Assembly: GCA_020629545.1 (NCBI GenBank)
Contig: JAHDDC010000009.1
Coordinates: 1 to 64,000, forward strand
DNA length: 64,000 nucleotides
Direction of reading: 5' to 3'
Origin: Hellea sp.
GTDB lineage: Bacteria > Pseudomonadota > Alphaproteobacteria > Caulobacterales > Maricaulaceae
The translations under genes were made by a program, and so were the position numbers. This document shows positions 53,973 through 64,000 of this stretch, in pieces. The notes under the pieces were generated by a model. That model worked only from the letters and a program-made list of their open reading frames with translations. It was not told the origin of the DNA and ran no database searches. The first letter of the stretch is position 1. Every line of letters starts with the position of its first letter.

Positions 53973-55211
53973 TTAACTTCTGTAATCAGCGTTAATATCT
54001 ATATAACGATGAGTCAGATCGCAGGTCCAGGCAGTATAACTGCCGCCCCCCAGACCAATATCAACCTTAATCTCCAAATGATCGCGCTTCATATAGGCCG
54101 CGCCGTCTGCTTCAGTATAACCTCTGGCAAGCTCGCCTCTTTCGGCCAATAGATGTGGGCCCATCGAGATAGACAATTTTTCGGGATTAGCAGGCTCTCC
54201 CGATTTTCCAATCGCCATGACAATACGGCCCCAATTCGCGTCCTCACCCGCAATCGCAGTTTTAACCAGAGGTGAGTTTCCGATGGCCATGGCAATCGTT
54301 CGCGCGCTATCATCAGATACAGCGCCGTTCACTTCAATCGCTATAAATTTCGTAGCCCCCTCGCCGTCTTTTATAATTTGATGGGATAGGCCCAGCATCA
54401 CCTTCAAAAGTGCATTTTTGAAATCGTTAAGTGCCGAGTCGTGAGGATCTGTCATGACTGCATGTTTGGCCGCACAGCTCGCTGCCAGTAATACTGTGTC
54501 CGAGGTTGATGTATCGCTATCGACCGTAATGGCGTTAAATGTAAGAGCTGTGAAGCCGGACAATATCGTTTGCAAGGCGGCCTGAGAAATATTGGCGTCG
54601 GTAGCAATAAAGGCAAGCATGGTTGCCATATCCGGCGCGATCATGCCTGAACCTTTGGCAATCCCGTTAATCCGGACCTCTGTATCACCTATTTTTGCTG
54701 TGGCCGTTGCGCCTTTGGCATAAGTATCTGTAGTCATTATCGCACGGGCAGACGCCTCCCAGAGGTCTTCCGTCATACTTTTTTTCATATCGGGCATGGC
54801 GCGAACAATCTTGGCGACATCAAGCGGCTCGCCGATCACGCCGGTCGAAGCCAGCATAACGGCTTTAGCATCTACATCGAATACTTTTCGGGCAACATTT
54901 GCCGTCAGCTCTGCCGCCTTGTCACCGCTGCGTCCCGTGAAAACATTTGCGTTTCCGGAATTAACAACAATGACCCGCGGAAGCTCGGGATCGTTTGGCG
55001 CGAGCAGCGCACGGCGCGACCAGACCACTGGGGCACCTGGCATAAGACTTCGGGTAAAAACCCCTGCGATCTGCGTGCCAGGCTGACCCCGCAAAACCCA
55101 AAGATCATCTCGATCTTTATAGCGAATGCCAGATGCCTTCACGGCCATATCAAATCCCTTTACGGGTGGCATTTCGGGAAAAGACTTGGGCGCAAAAGGC
55201 GAAACGTCCAT
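53973..55211 (-). CDS. argJ: Bifunctional ornithine/glutamate acetyltransferase ArgJ
   Basis: The 412-aa enzyme makes N-acetylglutamate and ornithine in arginine synthesis. The autoprocessing site KGSGMIAPDMATML (cleavage before the threonine) and SDTSTSDTV are intact. It lies 2 nt after the parvulin gene, in the same direction. Confidence 0.96.
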   Translation of the reverse strand: MDVSPFAPKSFPEMPPVKGFDMAVKASGIRYKDRDDLWVLRGQPGTQIAGVFTRSLMPGAPVVWSRRALLAPNDPELPRVIVVNSGNANVFTGRSGDKAAELTANVARKVFDVDAKAVMLASTGVIGEPLDVAKIVRAMPDMKKSMTEDLWEASARAIMTTDTYAKGATATAKIGDTEVRINGIAKGSGMIAPDMATMLAFIATDANISQAALQTILSGFTALTFNAITVDSDTSTSDTVLLAASCAAKHAVMTDPHDSALNDFKNALLKVMLGLSHQIIKDGEGATKFIAIEVNGAVSDDSARTIAMAIGNSPLVKTAIAGEDANWGRIVMAIGKSGEPANPEKLSISMGPHLLAERGELARGYTEADGAAYMKRDHLEIKVDIGLGGGSYTAWTCDLTHRYIDINADYRS

Positions 55212-55213
55212 AA

Positions 55214-56158
55214 TTATTCTTCTTTATCGTCTAGTTGGGATGTGTCGTGAGCTTCTGGAGTCGATTTCGGTGACTCCGAATAAACAATTTCCGCCTCTGA
55301 CTTTAGTTGCTCCATAAAAGTTTGCAATCCCTCGGCTCTTAGCAGAACCTCGATAGCGTTCCGCCTGGTTTCAAAACTTGGTATCGGTTCGATGCGCTGA
55401 GATAAAATCTCTACAACATGCCAGCCATCCGGCGTTTCAAACGCTTCCAGCCGTCCATTTTCGGATTTGGCGAAGATTTGTTCGCTCAGGAGAGGATCGA
55501 GCATGTCTGAACTTATATAGCCAAGATCGCCGCCAGATTCCCGGCTGGCTCTATCTAGCGAAAAGGCCAGAGCTAGCGACGCAAAACTATCGCCTTTATC
55601 GAGCCTACGGATAATTTCTTTAGCGGTCGCAGCATCGGGCAATACAATCTGACGCACTTTCTTTTGAAGTCTCGACGGATAAAGGTCTCGTTCCGCTTTG
55701 TAATAGGCCCGTACATCGTCTTCTGTCACTGTAGTGTCCAGATATGTTTCGACCATCGCAGCGGCAAGAATTCGATCCTTTGCCAGACGTAATTCATTGC
55801 TGATCTTTGGATCATCCATCAAACCGCGATTAGTCGCCGATTGCGCCAGTAGGCGCTGCTGAATCAGATATTCCAGAAGCTGGGCCTGATCGTCTGCCGG
55901 AGGCTCTTCTTTATCTTGATCGCTTTGCCCTGCAAAAGGCCGGACGAGCCGGATTTGGCTCTCATAAATCGGGATATCATTTACACTGGCAAGGATGCGG
56001 TCATCTGGTGATGCGACTATCTGGGGCTCGACAATTTCTTCGGAACTCCCGCTAAAAATTGCAATTACACCCAATAACATGACGGCGATTGCACATAGTC
56101 CGGCCATCGCCAGCACGCGTTTACGTGGAAAATTCTGATTTTTGTCGATCTCGGACAT
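55214..56158 (-). CDS. Membrane-anchored parvulin peptidyl-prolyl isomerase
   Basis: The 314-aa protein has one N-terminal membrane helix (VLAMAGLCAIAVMLLGVIAIF), a SurA/PrsA-like chaperone region (residues 70-150) and a parvulin domain (RQIVLPDAATAKEII to TPDGWHVVEILSQ). It likely folds exported proteins next to the Sec machinery. Divergent from secA. Confidence 0.9.
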   Translation of the reverse strand: MSEIDKNQNFPRKRVLAMAGLCAIAVMLLGVIAIFSGSSEEIVEPQIVASPDDRILASVNDIPIYESQIRLVRPFAGQSDQDKEEPPADDQAQLLEYLIQQRLLAQSATNRGLMDDPKISNELRLAKDRILAAAMVETYLDTTVTEDDVRAYYKAERDLYPSRLQKKVRQIVLPDAATAKEIIRRLDKGDSFASLALAFSLDRASRESGGDLGYISSDMLDPLLSEQIFAKSENGRLEAFETPDGWHVVEILSQRIEPIPSFETRRNAIEVLLRAEGLQTFMEQLKSEAEIVYSESPKSTPEAHDTSQLDDKEE

Positions 56159-56270
56159 GATATATTTTGGATTAAGATTTCAGCGATTTATTGACTTACA
56201 GTAGCATCGTTCTTAAGTCACCCCCGAAGAATTCAAGAATTTAGGCGAAGTATATTCGTCAGGAGATCAC

Positions 56271-58988
56271 ATGCTCGGCATAGCCAAGAAAATTTTCGGC
56301 ACAGAGAACGACCGGAAACTCAAAAAAATGCGTCCGCTCGTCAATACGATAAACGCGCTGGAGCCAGAGTTCGAGAGTCTATCGGATGAGGGCCTTCAAA
56401 ACAAAACGAAAGAATTTCGTCAAAGGCTAGCAGACGGCGCGACGTTAGACGATCTGCTCCCAGAGGCCTTTGCAACCGTTCGGGAAACCGCCAAGCGGAC
56501 TTTGGGTCAACGGCATTATGACGTACAGCTCATCGGCGGCGTTACGCTCCATCGGGGCGAAATCGCCGAAATGCGAACGGGCGAAGGTAAAACTCTGGTG
56601 TCCACCCTCGCCGCCTATTTGAACGCCTTAACCGGTAAGGGTGTTCATATTGTGACAGTGAATGACTATCTGGCACGACGCGACTCGGAATGGATGGGCA
56701 AGATCTACAACTTTCTAGGTCTGACCGTCGGATGCATTAATAATCACGAGCCATGGGACCCGGCTCGTAAACAAGCCTATGAATGTGATATCACATACGG
56801 CACAAATAATGAATTTGGGTTCGATTATCTGCGGGATAATATGAAATATTCCCTGGAAGAGATGCTGCAGCGCGGGCATGTTTATTCAATTATCGACGAA
56901 ATCGACTCTATTTTGATCGATGAAGCCCGGACTCCTCTAATTATATCCGGGCCAACGGATGACAGGTCAGAATTTTATACGACGATAGACAAAATCATTC
57001 CAAGACTATCGGAAGAAGGCTATGAGCTGGATGAAAAACAGCGCTCGGCCAGCTTCAACGAAAAAGGAAATGAAGAGATCGAAGCTATTCTGCGCGCAGA
57101 AGGCCTCTTAAAAGGCGAAAGTCTTTACGACATCGATAATGTCACGATCGTTCATCACATCAATCAGGCCCTGAAAGCCCACAAAATTTTTGTCCGAGAT
57201 AAGGACTACATCGTCAAGAATGACCAAGTTGTTCTGATTGACGAATTTACCGGCCGAATGATGGATGGTCGACGTCTGTCAGAAGGTCTTCATCAGGCAA
57301 TCGAAGCCAAAGAACAGGTCGAAATCAAGCCCGAGAACGTAACACTCGCATCGGTGACCCTGCAAAACTATTTCCGTCTCTATGACAAACTATCAGGCAT
57401 GACAGGCACGGCCGAAACCGAAGCTTCTGAATTTCATGACATTTACGGTCTTGATGTGCTGATTATTCCGACCAATCGTCCCATCCAGAGAATTGACGAG
57501 GAAGATGTCATTTACCGGACCGAACGTGAGAAGTTCGGGGCGATAATCGAAGAAATCAGGTCATGCCAGAAAATCGGGCAACCTGTATTGGTCGGGACAG
57601 TTTCTATCGAAAAGTCCGAAGCTTTATCCACGGCGCTCGGAGAAGCGGGCATCGAACATCAGGTCCTTAACGCCCGTTATCATGAACAGGAAGCGACAAT
57701 TGTCGCCCAAGCCGGCGTTCCGGGAACAATTACCATCGCAACCAATATGGCTGGCCGCGGAACGGATATTCAGCTGGGCGGCAATCTTGAAATGCGCCTG
57801 GAAATGGAAATACCTGAAACGGCGACTGATGCCGAAAAGTCTAGAATAGAAGACAATATTACCACGGAAATTGCGGCTCTGAAGGAACAGGCCCTGGCGG
57901 CCGGTGGTCTATATGTATTGGGAACCGAGCGGCATGAGAGCCGCCGGATCGATAATCAGCTACGCGGCCGAACCGGGCGACAAGGCGATCCGGGTCGCTC
58001 TAAATTTTATCTCTCAACCGAAGATGATCTCATGCGTATTTTTGGTGGCGATCGCCTTAAAAATATGATGGGCAAAATGGGCTGGGAAGAAGGTGAAAAT
58101 CTGACAAACCGATTTATGACCAAGGCTGTAGAACGCGCCCAGGTTAAAGTCGAGACCCGCAATTTCGACATTCGGAAAAACCTGCTCAAATATGACGACG
58201 TCATGAATGATCAGCGCAAGACAATTTTTGAACAACGCCTTGAATTTATGACAGACGATGATGTCTCTGATGTCATTGAAGACTTCCGGCATCAAGTTTG
58301 CGAAGACCTGATCGAAGAATATGTTCCAAAGAAAGCCTTTGCCGAACAATGGAATATTGAAGGCCTCTCAGAAAAAACGCGAGAGATTATGCTCATGGAC
58401 CTTCCTTTCGGTGAATGGGCCAGCGAAGAAGGCATCGCCGATGAAGAAATGCTCGAGCGCCTGCGCGGGACGGCAGACAAAATGGTCGCTGAACTCTCTG
58501 CGACGGTCGATAAAGATCAATACCGGAATGCGGAAAAGCAGGTCTTGTTACAAGTTATCGATACGAATTGGCGCGAACATTTGCAGCATCTTGATGCCCT
58601 CAAATCAGTTATTGGCCTTCGGGCTCATGGGCAAAGAGATCCTCTGAATGAATATAAATCCGAGGCTTTTACCCTATTTGATAAGCTACTAAGTGATCTC
58701 AGAGAAGGTGTTACGCAAGCAATCAACCGGCTCTTGATCAATGTTCAGATTCAGCGTCAACAAGCCCAAATGGAAGAACAGGCGCAGCAAGGACCGTCAG
58801 CGGGACAAACCCGTCAGCAACCGCCTGTGGCTCGATCACCAATGGAAATGATGAATCAAGGCCGCGGATCGGCGGCTGAAACTGCCGCCGACGGGTTTGA
58901 TCTAGCCGCTTTGGAAGGCGTGTCCCGCAATTCAGCTTGTCCTTGCGGATCAGGTAAAAAAGTCAAACACTGTCACGGCAAAGCCTAA
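56271..58988 (+). CDS. secA: Preprotein translocase ATPase SecA
   Basis: The 905-aa motor of the Sec pathway is complete: Walker [11 protein letters not shown], the second nucleotide-fold motif [14 protein letters not shown], and the C-terminal zinc motif [14 protein letters not shown] for SecB. A Q-rich linker (residues 845-880) is typical. GGAG precedes the ATG. Confidence 0.98.
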   Translation: MLGIAKKIFGTENDRKLKKMRPLVNTINALEPEFESLSDEGLQNKTKEFRQRLADGATLDDLLPEAFATVRETAKRTLGQRHYDVQLIGGVTLHRGEIAEMRTGEGKTLVSTLAAYLNALTGKGVHIVTVNDYLARRDSEWMGKIYNFLGLTVGCINNHEPWDPARKQAYECDITYGTNNEFGFDYLRDNMKYSLEEMLQRGHVYSIIDEIDSILIDEARTPLIISGPTDDRSEFYTTIDKIIPRLSEEGYELDEKQRSASFNEKGNEEIEAILRAEGLLKGESLYDIDNVTIVHHINQALKAHKIFVRDKDYIVKNDQVVLIDEFTGRMMDGRRLSEGLHQAIEAKEQVEIKPENVTLASVTLQNYFRLYDKLSGMTGTAETEASEFHDIYGLDVLIIPTNRPIQRIDEEDVIYRTEREKFGAIIEEIRSCQKIGQPVLVGTVSIEKSEALSTALGEAGIEHQVLNARYHEQEATIVAQAGVPGTITIATNMAGRGTDIQLGGNLEMRLEMEIPETATDAEKSRIEDNITTEIAALKEQALAAGGLYVLGTERHESRRIDNQLRGRTGRQGDPGRSKFYLSTEDDLMRIFGGDRLKNMMGKMGWEEGENLTNRFMTKAVERAQVKVETRNFDIRKNLLKYDDVMNDQRKTIFEQRLEFMTDDDVSDVIEDFRHQVCEDLIEEYVPKKAFAEQWNIEGLSEKTREIMLMDLPFGEWASEEGIADEEMLERLRGTADKMVAELSATVDKDQYRNAEKQVLLQVIDTNWREHLQHLDALKSVIGLRAHGQRDPLNEYKSEAFTLFDKLLSDLREGVTQAINRLLINVQIQRQQAQMEEQAQQGPSAGQTRQQPPVARSPMEMMNQGRGSAAETAADGFDLAALEGVSRNSACPCGSGKKVKHCHGKA

Positions 58989-59020
58989 ACGCACATTTTT
59001 TTATCACGAACGCACAATAA

Positions 59021-59050
59021 GCCGCCTTTGCTTTGCAAGGCGGCTTTTTT
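59021..59050 (+). terminator. secA rho-independent terminator
   Basis: GCCGCCTT and AAGGCGGC pair around TGCTTTGC and are followed by TTTTTT, 32 nt after the secA stop. Confidence 0.9.
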
Positions 59051-59135
59051 CATCACCAATGAGTCGAACTGACTCCGAATTTACGGTTTTTAGGCGCGGC
59101 AAACCCGTGCCTTTGAGCATATTCAGGAGTTAGAA

Positions 59136-59876
59136 ATGAAAAAATTATTGAAAGCCGCTTTACTTGCATCAACCATCGCTATGGTAGCCCCTACCGCTAG
59201 CGCAGGGGATGTCAGTGTATCCACCTCAATCGACTATGTAACTGATTATGTGTTTCGCGGGGTCAGCCTGGCCGAGAGCGCCATTCAGCCGGGTGTCGAA
59301 ATAGCGTCTGGCGACTTTTACGCGGGCGCCTGGGCATCAACAGGTATTGGAGAAACCTCGATCTTCGCCGGAGATGAACTAGACCTTTATGCAGGTTACG
59401 GATTTTCACTATCCGATACACTTAGCGCAGATGTTGGCGTCACCTATTATCATTATCCGCAAGGCGGCGGCCTATTTGAGACTGAAGACGGGGCGGCCGG
59501 AACCTATGAAGTTTACGGCGGCCTATCACTGGATACGACACTAAGCCCAAGCGTAACGGCTTACTACGACCTAACTCTGGAAGCTTTCACAGTTGAAGGC
59601 GGCCTTGGCCACTCCGTACCGCTTGGCGAGAAACAATCTCTTGATCTTGGCCTCACGGCCGGTCTCGTGGATGGCGATGGATTCAGCTATGAGTATGGGC
59701 AGCTCTCCGCAGCCGTCAGTCACGCTTTTACCGACGATGTGTCAGCTTATGTCGGGGCTAATTATGCTCTGTCATCAGAAGACAGCCTTCTGGATGAGGT
59801 CGATCTTGACCGCGACATCGTCGAATTTACTGATAACAAGTTTTTCTTCGGCGCGGGCATTTCAGCCGGTTTCTAG
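59136..59876 (+). CDS. TorF family putative porin (TIGR02001)
   Basis: The 246-aa protein has a signal peptide ending ASA-GD. Beta-barrel features with alternating hydrophobic residues follow, and the family motif SIDYVTDYVFRGVSLAESAIQPGVEI. It ends with Phe, as outer-membrane barrels do. Substrate unknown. Confidence 0.9.
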   Translation: MKKLLKAALLASTIAMVAPTASAGDVSVSTSIDYVTDYVFRGVSLAESAIQPGVEIASGDFYAGAWASTGIGETSIFAGDELDLYAGYGFSLSDTLSADVGVTYYHYPQGGGLFETEDGAAGTYEVYGGLSLDTTLSPSVTAYYDLTLEAFTVEGGLGHSVPLGEKQSLDLGLTAGLVDGDGFSYEYGQLSAAVSHAFTDDVSAYVGANYALSSEDSLLDEVDLDRDIVEFTDNKFFFGAGISAGF

Positions 59877-59913
59877 GCCCAACGCGTTTACCTTATAAAA
59901 GAAGGCTCTTAAC

Positions 59914-60858
59914 TTATAAAAGCGACCGCCCGATATTGAGGAATTTGTCCTTGCGCTTACGGATTAAATCTTCCGGCGCAAGGCTGCCAAATTCCTCCAG
60001 GGCGGTCATAATTTGCGCGCCGACCATTTTGACCATGGTCTCCGGCGCCCGGTGAGCACCGCCTAGGGGCTCTTCAATAATGTGGTCAATCACGCCTAGT
60101 TCTTTGAGGTCCTGAGCCGTGATTTTCATGGCCTTGGCCGCGTCTTTGGCTTTCGCGCCATCGCGCCACAATATCGACGCACAGCCTTCCGGTGATATCA
60201 CCGAATAAATCGAATGCTCCAGCATCATGACTTTGTCTGCTGTTGCGATAGCCACCGCTCCGCCAGATCCCCCTTCACCTGTGATGATTGTGAGAAACGG
60301 AACTTTTAGTGATAACCCCCGATCAATGGACCGGGCAATGGCTTCGGCCTGACCGCGTTCTTCCGCGCCGCGTCCCGGATAGGCTCCGGCCGTATCGACA
60401 AAAGAGATCAGAGGCAATCCAAAGCGCTCTGCCATATCCATCAGCCTGACTGCTTTACGATAACCTTCTGGCTGAGCCATGCCGAAATTACGTTTGACCC
60501 GGCTGTTCGTATCCTTACCTTTTTCGTGACCCAATACGACAACGCTCTGCCCCCTTATCTTGCCGAGTCCGCCCATCAAGGCAAAATCTTCCCCAAATTT
60601 GCGGTCTCCGGCCAGCGGGGTAAAATCCGATAGAAGACCAGAAATATAATCGCTGAAATGCGGACGCGCCGGATGACGGGCGACAAAGGTTTTCTCCCAG
60701 GCCCCAATTTTGTCGTAGATGGCTCTGAGCTGCTTGTCGGACTTCTCCCTGAGCGCGTTCACATCGGCAGATTCAGGACCTGCGGTCGCGCTGAGTTCTT
60801 CAATTTTGCTTTCGATCTCGGCGATAGGCCGTTCGAAATCCAAATAGGTACGAGGCAT
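59914..60858 (-). CDS. accA: Acetyl-CoA carboxylase carboxyltransferase alpha AccA
   Basis: The 314-aa alpha subunit starts at the ATG at 60858 (MPRTYLDFERPIAEIESKIEEL); the track's upstream extension is not family sequence. Family blocks AYPGRGAEERGQAEAIARS, GEGGSGGAVAIA and ISPEGCASILWRD are present. It acts in fatty-acid synthesis with AccD, which is not in the window. Confidence 0.96.
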   Translation of the reverse strand: MPRTYLDFERPIAEIESKIEELSATAGPESADVNALREKSDKQLRAIYDKIGAWEKTFVARHPARPHFSDYISGLLSDFTPLAGDRKFGEDFALMGGLGKIRGQSVVVLGHEKGKDTNSRVKRNFGMAQPEGYRKAVRLMDMAERFGLPLISFVDTAGAYPGRGAEERGQAEAIARSIDRGLSLKVPFLTIITGEGGSGGAVAIATADKVMMLEHSIYSVISPEGCASILWRDGAKAKDAAKAMKITAQDLKELGVIDHIIEEPLGGAHRAPETMVKMVGAQIMTALEEFGSLAPEDLIRKRKDKFLNIGRSLL

Positions 60859-60998
60859 GCAATAGTCCTTATGGGCGCTCTTTTTGAGGCGCCGCACCAT
60901 AGCAAAGCCATTCATAAGCGCAAGCATTCAGGGCGCTTAAATTAAAGTATCAGAATTAGCCCAAATTTGTTACAATCATCCTGAATTGGGAGGTGAAT

Positions 60999-61721
60999 AT
61001 GCGTAAATTAGTCATGAGCTTGTTGATATGTGGGGTTGTCAGTCTACCAATGATCGCACAGGCCCAAGCCGATGAGATTATTGTCACAGCAACAAAACGG
61101 CAGGCCTCGGCCCCGGGTATAGTGCTTGAGAAACGCGGTGACTTTTTATTGCTTGAGGTCGATATCGAAAATGATTCCCGCGGTCTCGATGTGCGTATGA
61201 AGGAAATATCAGACACTGTTGATAACATCATTGAAGCGGCCGCGGCAGACCCCAGCATTGAACTCAGCATTATAGGTGAGAATGATTTGGTTAGGCCGAT
61301 GAGCCGGGAAAACTTTCGGACCGGGATTCGCGGCGGCGCGCGTCCTGATACATCAATTGCGTTTCTAAAGGTGAAAACCGCTATTCCGGATACGGTCGCG
61401 GATTCTTATAAGTTGGCGACCAAACTTGGATCATTTGTCGAAAACATCGAAGAGGTTGGCAGAACTGAAATCAAAGCCAGCGATGAAATTTCCGTCAGTG
61501 TCGTCAATCCTTATCAATACCGTAAAGAGGTTTTATCTCTTGTTCTTGCCGAGATAAAGGACGTGACCTCAACGCTGGGACCAGATTACCGGGCTGTGAT
61601 CACGGGCATAGATGGGGAAGTGCAATGGGCCCGAAGCGGTGATCTGAGCCTCGCTTTCTATCTGCCTTACGAATATAATATTCTGCCAACGTCATTAAAT
61701 ACGTTATGGCCTGACTATTAA
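60999..61721 (+). CDS. SIMPL-like secreted protein with TonB-box-like start
   Basis: The ATG at 60999 follows GGGAGG and gives a signal peptide ending IAQAQA. The mature protein starts DEIIVTATKRQ, which looks like a TonB box, then an alpha/beta repeat region like SIMPL/DUF541 proteins (SRGLDVRMKEISDTVDNII). Family assignment is moderate and function is unknown. It ends against xerD. Confidence 0.6.
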   Translation: MRKLVMSLLICGVVSLPMIAQAQADEIIVTATKRQASAPGIVLEKRGDFLLLEVDIENDSRGLDVRMKEISDTVDNIIEAAAADPSIELSIIGENDLVRPMSRENFRTGIRGGARPDTSIAFLKVKTAIPDTVADSYKLATKLGSFVENIEEVGRTEIKASDEISVSVVNPYQYRKEVLSLVLAEIKDVTSTLGPDYRAVITGIDGEVQWARSGDLSLAFYLPYEYNILPTSLNTLWPDY

Positions 61722-62645
61722 TTACGTCTTCTCTGCTAGGGGATGCATATCAAATACCAGAGCCTTCATCCGTTCGTCCAGAACATGGGTATAAATCTGC
61801 GTTGTGGCGATATCGGCATGGCCGAGCAGGGTCTGGACGCTGCGCAGGTCCGCGCCGTTTGCTAGCAAATGGGTCGCAAAAGCATGGCGCAGAACATGGG
61901 GCGAAATTTTAGACGGCGGAAGAGCCGCTTCGATTGCGAGGTCCTTGAGAATTTGAGCAAAGCGTTCTCGGGTCATATGGCCGGATTTGGATGATGACGG
62001 AAACAGGAACTTTTCCGCTCTCTCCTTGGCCTCAATTTTATCCGGTAATGTCGTCTTGCGTATCTTCAACCAGTCTTTAATCGCATCCAATGCCGGCGGC
62101 GTGAGCGGGACGAGCCGCTCTTTCCCGCCTTTACCCTTGATCATAAGGCAGCCATCACGTCTTTGAACGCCGCGAACAGTAAGGCTAACCAGTTCGCTAA
62201 CCCGCAGCCCGCCTGCATAAAGTATTTCAAGCAGGCATAGGCGCCTTATCCCTTTCGGGCTTTGATCTTTTGACGCGGCTTCGAACAATTTATCGACATC
62301 GGCTTCTGACAAAATTTTAGGAAGCGGGCGCCCTTGTTTTGGGCCCCTAAGGTTTTGAGCCGGGTTATCTTTGCGAAGATCATCCATTTGCAGGAATTTA
62401 AAATATTGTTTGACTGCGGACAATTTGCGCGCGCCCGTCGATGGCGCGAGTCCGGCTTTTGCCCAAAGGCTCAGAACCTGTTCAAGATCTTCCGTCCGAG
62501 CCGTAACGAGATCGGAATCTGATTGCGTTAGCGCGGACTGCCATCCATCCAAGTCCCGCTGATAGGCCGCAATTGTATTATCTGATGCGGCCCGCTCTGC
62601 TTGCATCATCTCTAGAAAGGCGTCAATTGAACGCGCCGCATTCAC
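61722..62645 (-). CDS. xerD: Tyrosine recombinase XerD
   Basis: The 307-aa site-specific recombinase resolves chromosome dimers at dif with XerC. The SAM-like N-terminal core-binding domain and the catalytic domain are intact, with the Arg in GGLRVSELVSL, HVLRHAFATHLL, the LLGHADIATTQIYTHV block and the tyrosine. It lies 3 nt after the upstream gene. Confidence 0.93.
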   Translation of the reverse strand: MNAARSIDAFLEMMQAERAASDNTIAAYQRDLDGWQSALTQSDSDLVTARTEDLEQVLSLWAKAGLAPSTGARKLSAVKQYFKFLQMDDLRKDNPAQNLRGPKQGRPLPKILSEADVDKLFEAASKDQSPKGIRRLCLLEILYAGGLRVSELVSLTVRGVQRRDGCLMIKGKGGKERLVPLTPPALDAIKDWLKIRKTTLPDKIEAKERAEKFLFPSSSKSGHMTRERFAQILKDLAIEAALPPSKISPHVLRHAFATHLLANGADLRSVQTLLGHADIATTQIYTHVLDERMKALVFDMHPLAEKT

Positions 62646-62648
62646 GGG

Positions 62649-64000
62649 TTAACCCGGTAATCCAGAGAGAAAATCCTCCGCTGCCAACTGCGCGGCCTGA
62701 TCTGTAAGACCAGCGCGGTAGAGCCCATCGATCACGACGAAAATTGTCCCGTCTGATAATTTGCCCTCCCCTGCATTTTCTAAAATAAGCGCGGCGCGGA
62801 GAGCGGCTTCGGCTTGAGCTCTGTTACGAACAGCCGCTTCAAACGCGACCATATCGCCGCTGATCCGCCCGATCACAGCTTTTTTATTCAGGGCGGTCAA
62901 AGCGAAGTCAGACAGGTTTGCGCCCAGCGCATGGGCAATCAGCGCATCGCGCAGCGCCCGGGCCTTTTGACCGGGCTTTTCCAGCCGGCTATCAATATCG
63001 GTTCCCAGAGATCCACCGAAAAACCCATTTCCGAGTGCGTCAGCCGCCAGAGCTATTCGGTCCTGAGACTGAGAGTCATTTTCGAGCTGTGTGTAAATCT
63101 GCTGCAAAGCGCCAAGATCAGAGCGCAGAACCGAAGTGCGCGCGATAAGCGGTATGTCGCCGGGCTTGAGATCTGAATATGACAGGGTCAATAGCGACGA
63201 TTCCAACAAATCTACAAAACGCGGCAAGGCTGACGCCGCCTCGGCGCGGCGTAATAATTCGATAAGGGCCAATTGCCGATCCTCGCCGCCATTGTCGACC
63301 AGTGTCAAAAGCTGACTAAATCCTTTTGCGGACTTATCACTAAGTGCGGAATCCAGGTTGGGCGTGGTTGTCTGGCCCGCCAGGCCGCCAACCAAAGCCT
63401 CTTCAACGGCATTACCTTCAACATTTAACCCTGCGATAATCTCGCGCATTTGCGCATCAGACAAAGCATTCCCGGCCGCGAATAAGGCCTTGAGCCGATC
63501 ATCCGGGCTCGCGACACTGCTATAGGCCATCTGGGCTGCAGCCACAGCCGGCGTTGTTCCGCCCGGCCATTGATATCCCGACTTATTCATCATCACAATC
63601 GATAGCGGCGAAGCGTCAATTTCGGTCAGGTCTGGCATGCCTGGTACGCCGATCATGGGGAGCATGAGCTGTTCAAAACCCTTATCGGAATGACCGGAAC
63701 TTTTCAGAAGGTCTAATGTGACTTCTGCGGCCGCCGTTTCGCTCCGTTCCGCATGACAAAATGCGCGCAGCTTCATCCAATAGCTTTCAGAGCGAGCGTC
63801 CTGAATTGAATCAGAGATGTCGCAAGCCCCCGCTATATCACCCGATAGTAACGCCATATCCGATTTCAAATTTTGTGAATTTGCAAGTCCGCTTGTGCGA
63901 TTGGCAATGTCCCGTGCCGCTCCCATTTCGCCCAGCTTGATCACAGCGTTCATTCGATTCGCGGCATAACTGTTATCTTCATCATTACTGGGAGGCGCTC
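62649..64000 (-). CDS. Unknown protein, cut by the window edge
   Basis: The reading frame is open to the window end (the track's first Met at 63953 is not the start; codons upstream read PPSNDEDNSYAANR). About 450 residues are visible, made of many short alpha-helical, Ala/Leu-rich repeats like a helical-repeat protein (SEL1/TPR-like). It is placed directly upstream of xerD. No family is recognised with certainty. Confidence 0.7.
   Translation of the reverse strand, partial: APPSNDEDNSYAANRMNAVIKLGEMGAARDIANRTSGLANSQNLKSDMALLSGDIAGACDISDSIQDARSESYWMKLRAFCHAERSETAAAEVTLDLLKSSGHSDKGFEQLMLPMIGVPGMPDLTEIDASPLSIVMMNKSGYQWPGGTTPAVAAAQMAYSSVASPDDRLKALFAAGNALSDAQMREIIAGLNVEGNAVEEALVGGLAGQTTTPNLDSALSDKSAKGFSQLLTLVDNGGEDRQLALIELLRRAEAASALPRFVDLLESSLLTLSYSDLKPGDIPLIARTSVLRSDLGALQQIYTQLENDSQSQDRIALAADALGNGFFGGSLGTDIDSRLEKPGQKARALRDALIAHALGANLSDFALTALNKKAVIGRISGDMVAFEAAVRNRAQAEAALRAALILENAGEGKLSDGTIFVVIDGLYRAGLTDQAAQLAAEDFLSGLPG

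Overview
The window reads as a contiguous chromosomal segment of a marine-type alphaproteobacterium of moderate GC. The CtrA-pathway phosphotransferase ChpT, the argJ/mutT/secA cluster, accA beside xerD, and many lipoproteins point to the Caulobacterales/Hyphomonadales side (Hyphomonadaceae-like); this taxonomic placement is inference. I see no rRNA, tRNA or CRISPR array.

Layout. 1-510: no convincing gene. 511-2700: a minus-strand operon SPFH protein / ribbon-helix-helix protein / CPBP protease / DUF4177 protein, with a promoter carrying a tandem GATATC operator. 2.7-6 kb: a methyltransferase-like lipoprotein, then uppP and a serine hydrolase. 6-12.5 kb: glutamate synthase, gltD and gltB, separated by a GFA-family gene. 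12.5-18.8 kb: M1 aminopeptidase, CDF metal transporter, GST, queG, HIT protein and a small membrane protein. 18.8-26.4 kb: a 44-nt relic of coq4, an alkyl-sulfatase-like hydrolase, fatty-acid desaturase, an unknown lipoprotein, a TetR regulator with acyl-CoA ligase, and intact coq4. 26.5-31 kb: an HtrA protease, then chpT, a degenerate CheA-like protein, a CheY and a CheR. 31-36.4 kb: the ydbH-ynbE-ydbL envelope-lipid cluster and an M23 endopeptidase.

36,451-39,456 is the most striking accessory object: a 3,006-bp element with 20-bp inverted repeats (19/20 identical) and a perfect 8-bp target duplication (GATTTTCA). It holds an IS1-family transposase, a Fic protein, a zinc-ribbon protein, a PemK/MazF-like toxin with no recognisable protein antitoxin, and a compact structured RNA with mutually exclusive pairings just inside the right end. 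It landed directly behind the M23 gene stop codon.

39.5-46.2 kb: a DUF4282 protein with a histone-like tail, an FG-GAP/ASPIC protein and its membrane partner, clpB, a DUF5710 protein and a YceI lipoprotein. 46.3-53.1 kb: a tightly overlapping histidine operon, (TrpR-family regulator)-hisG-hisD-hisCB-hisH-hisA-hisF-hisIE. It has a HisC-HisB fusion, a promoter/operator whose palindrome touches the first start codon, and an apparent 5-nt deletion that both destroys the hisF 5' reading frame and removes the hisA stop. 53.3-64 kb: an orphan Flp pilin coupled to mutT, then argJ, a parvulin, secA, a TorF-type porin, accA, a SIMPL-like secreted protein with a TonB-box-like N-terminus, xerD, and a protein cut by the window edge.
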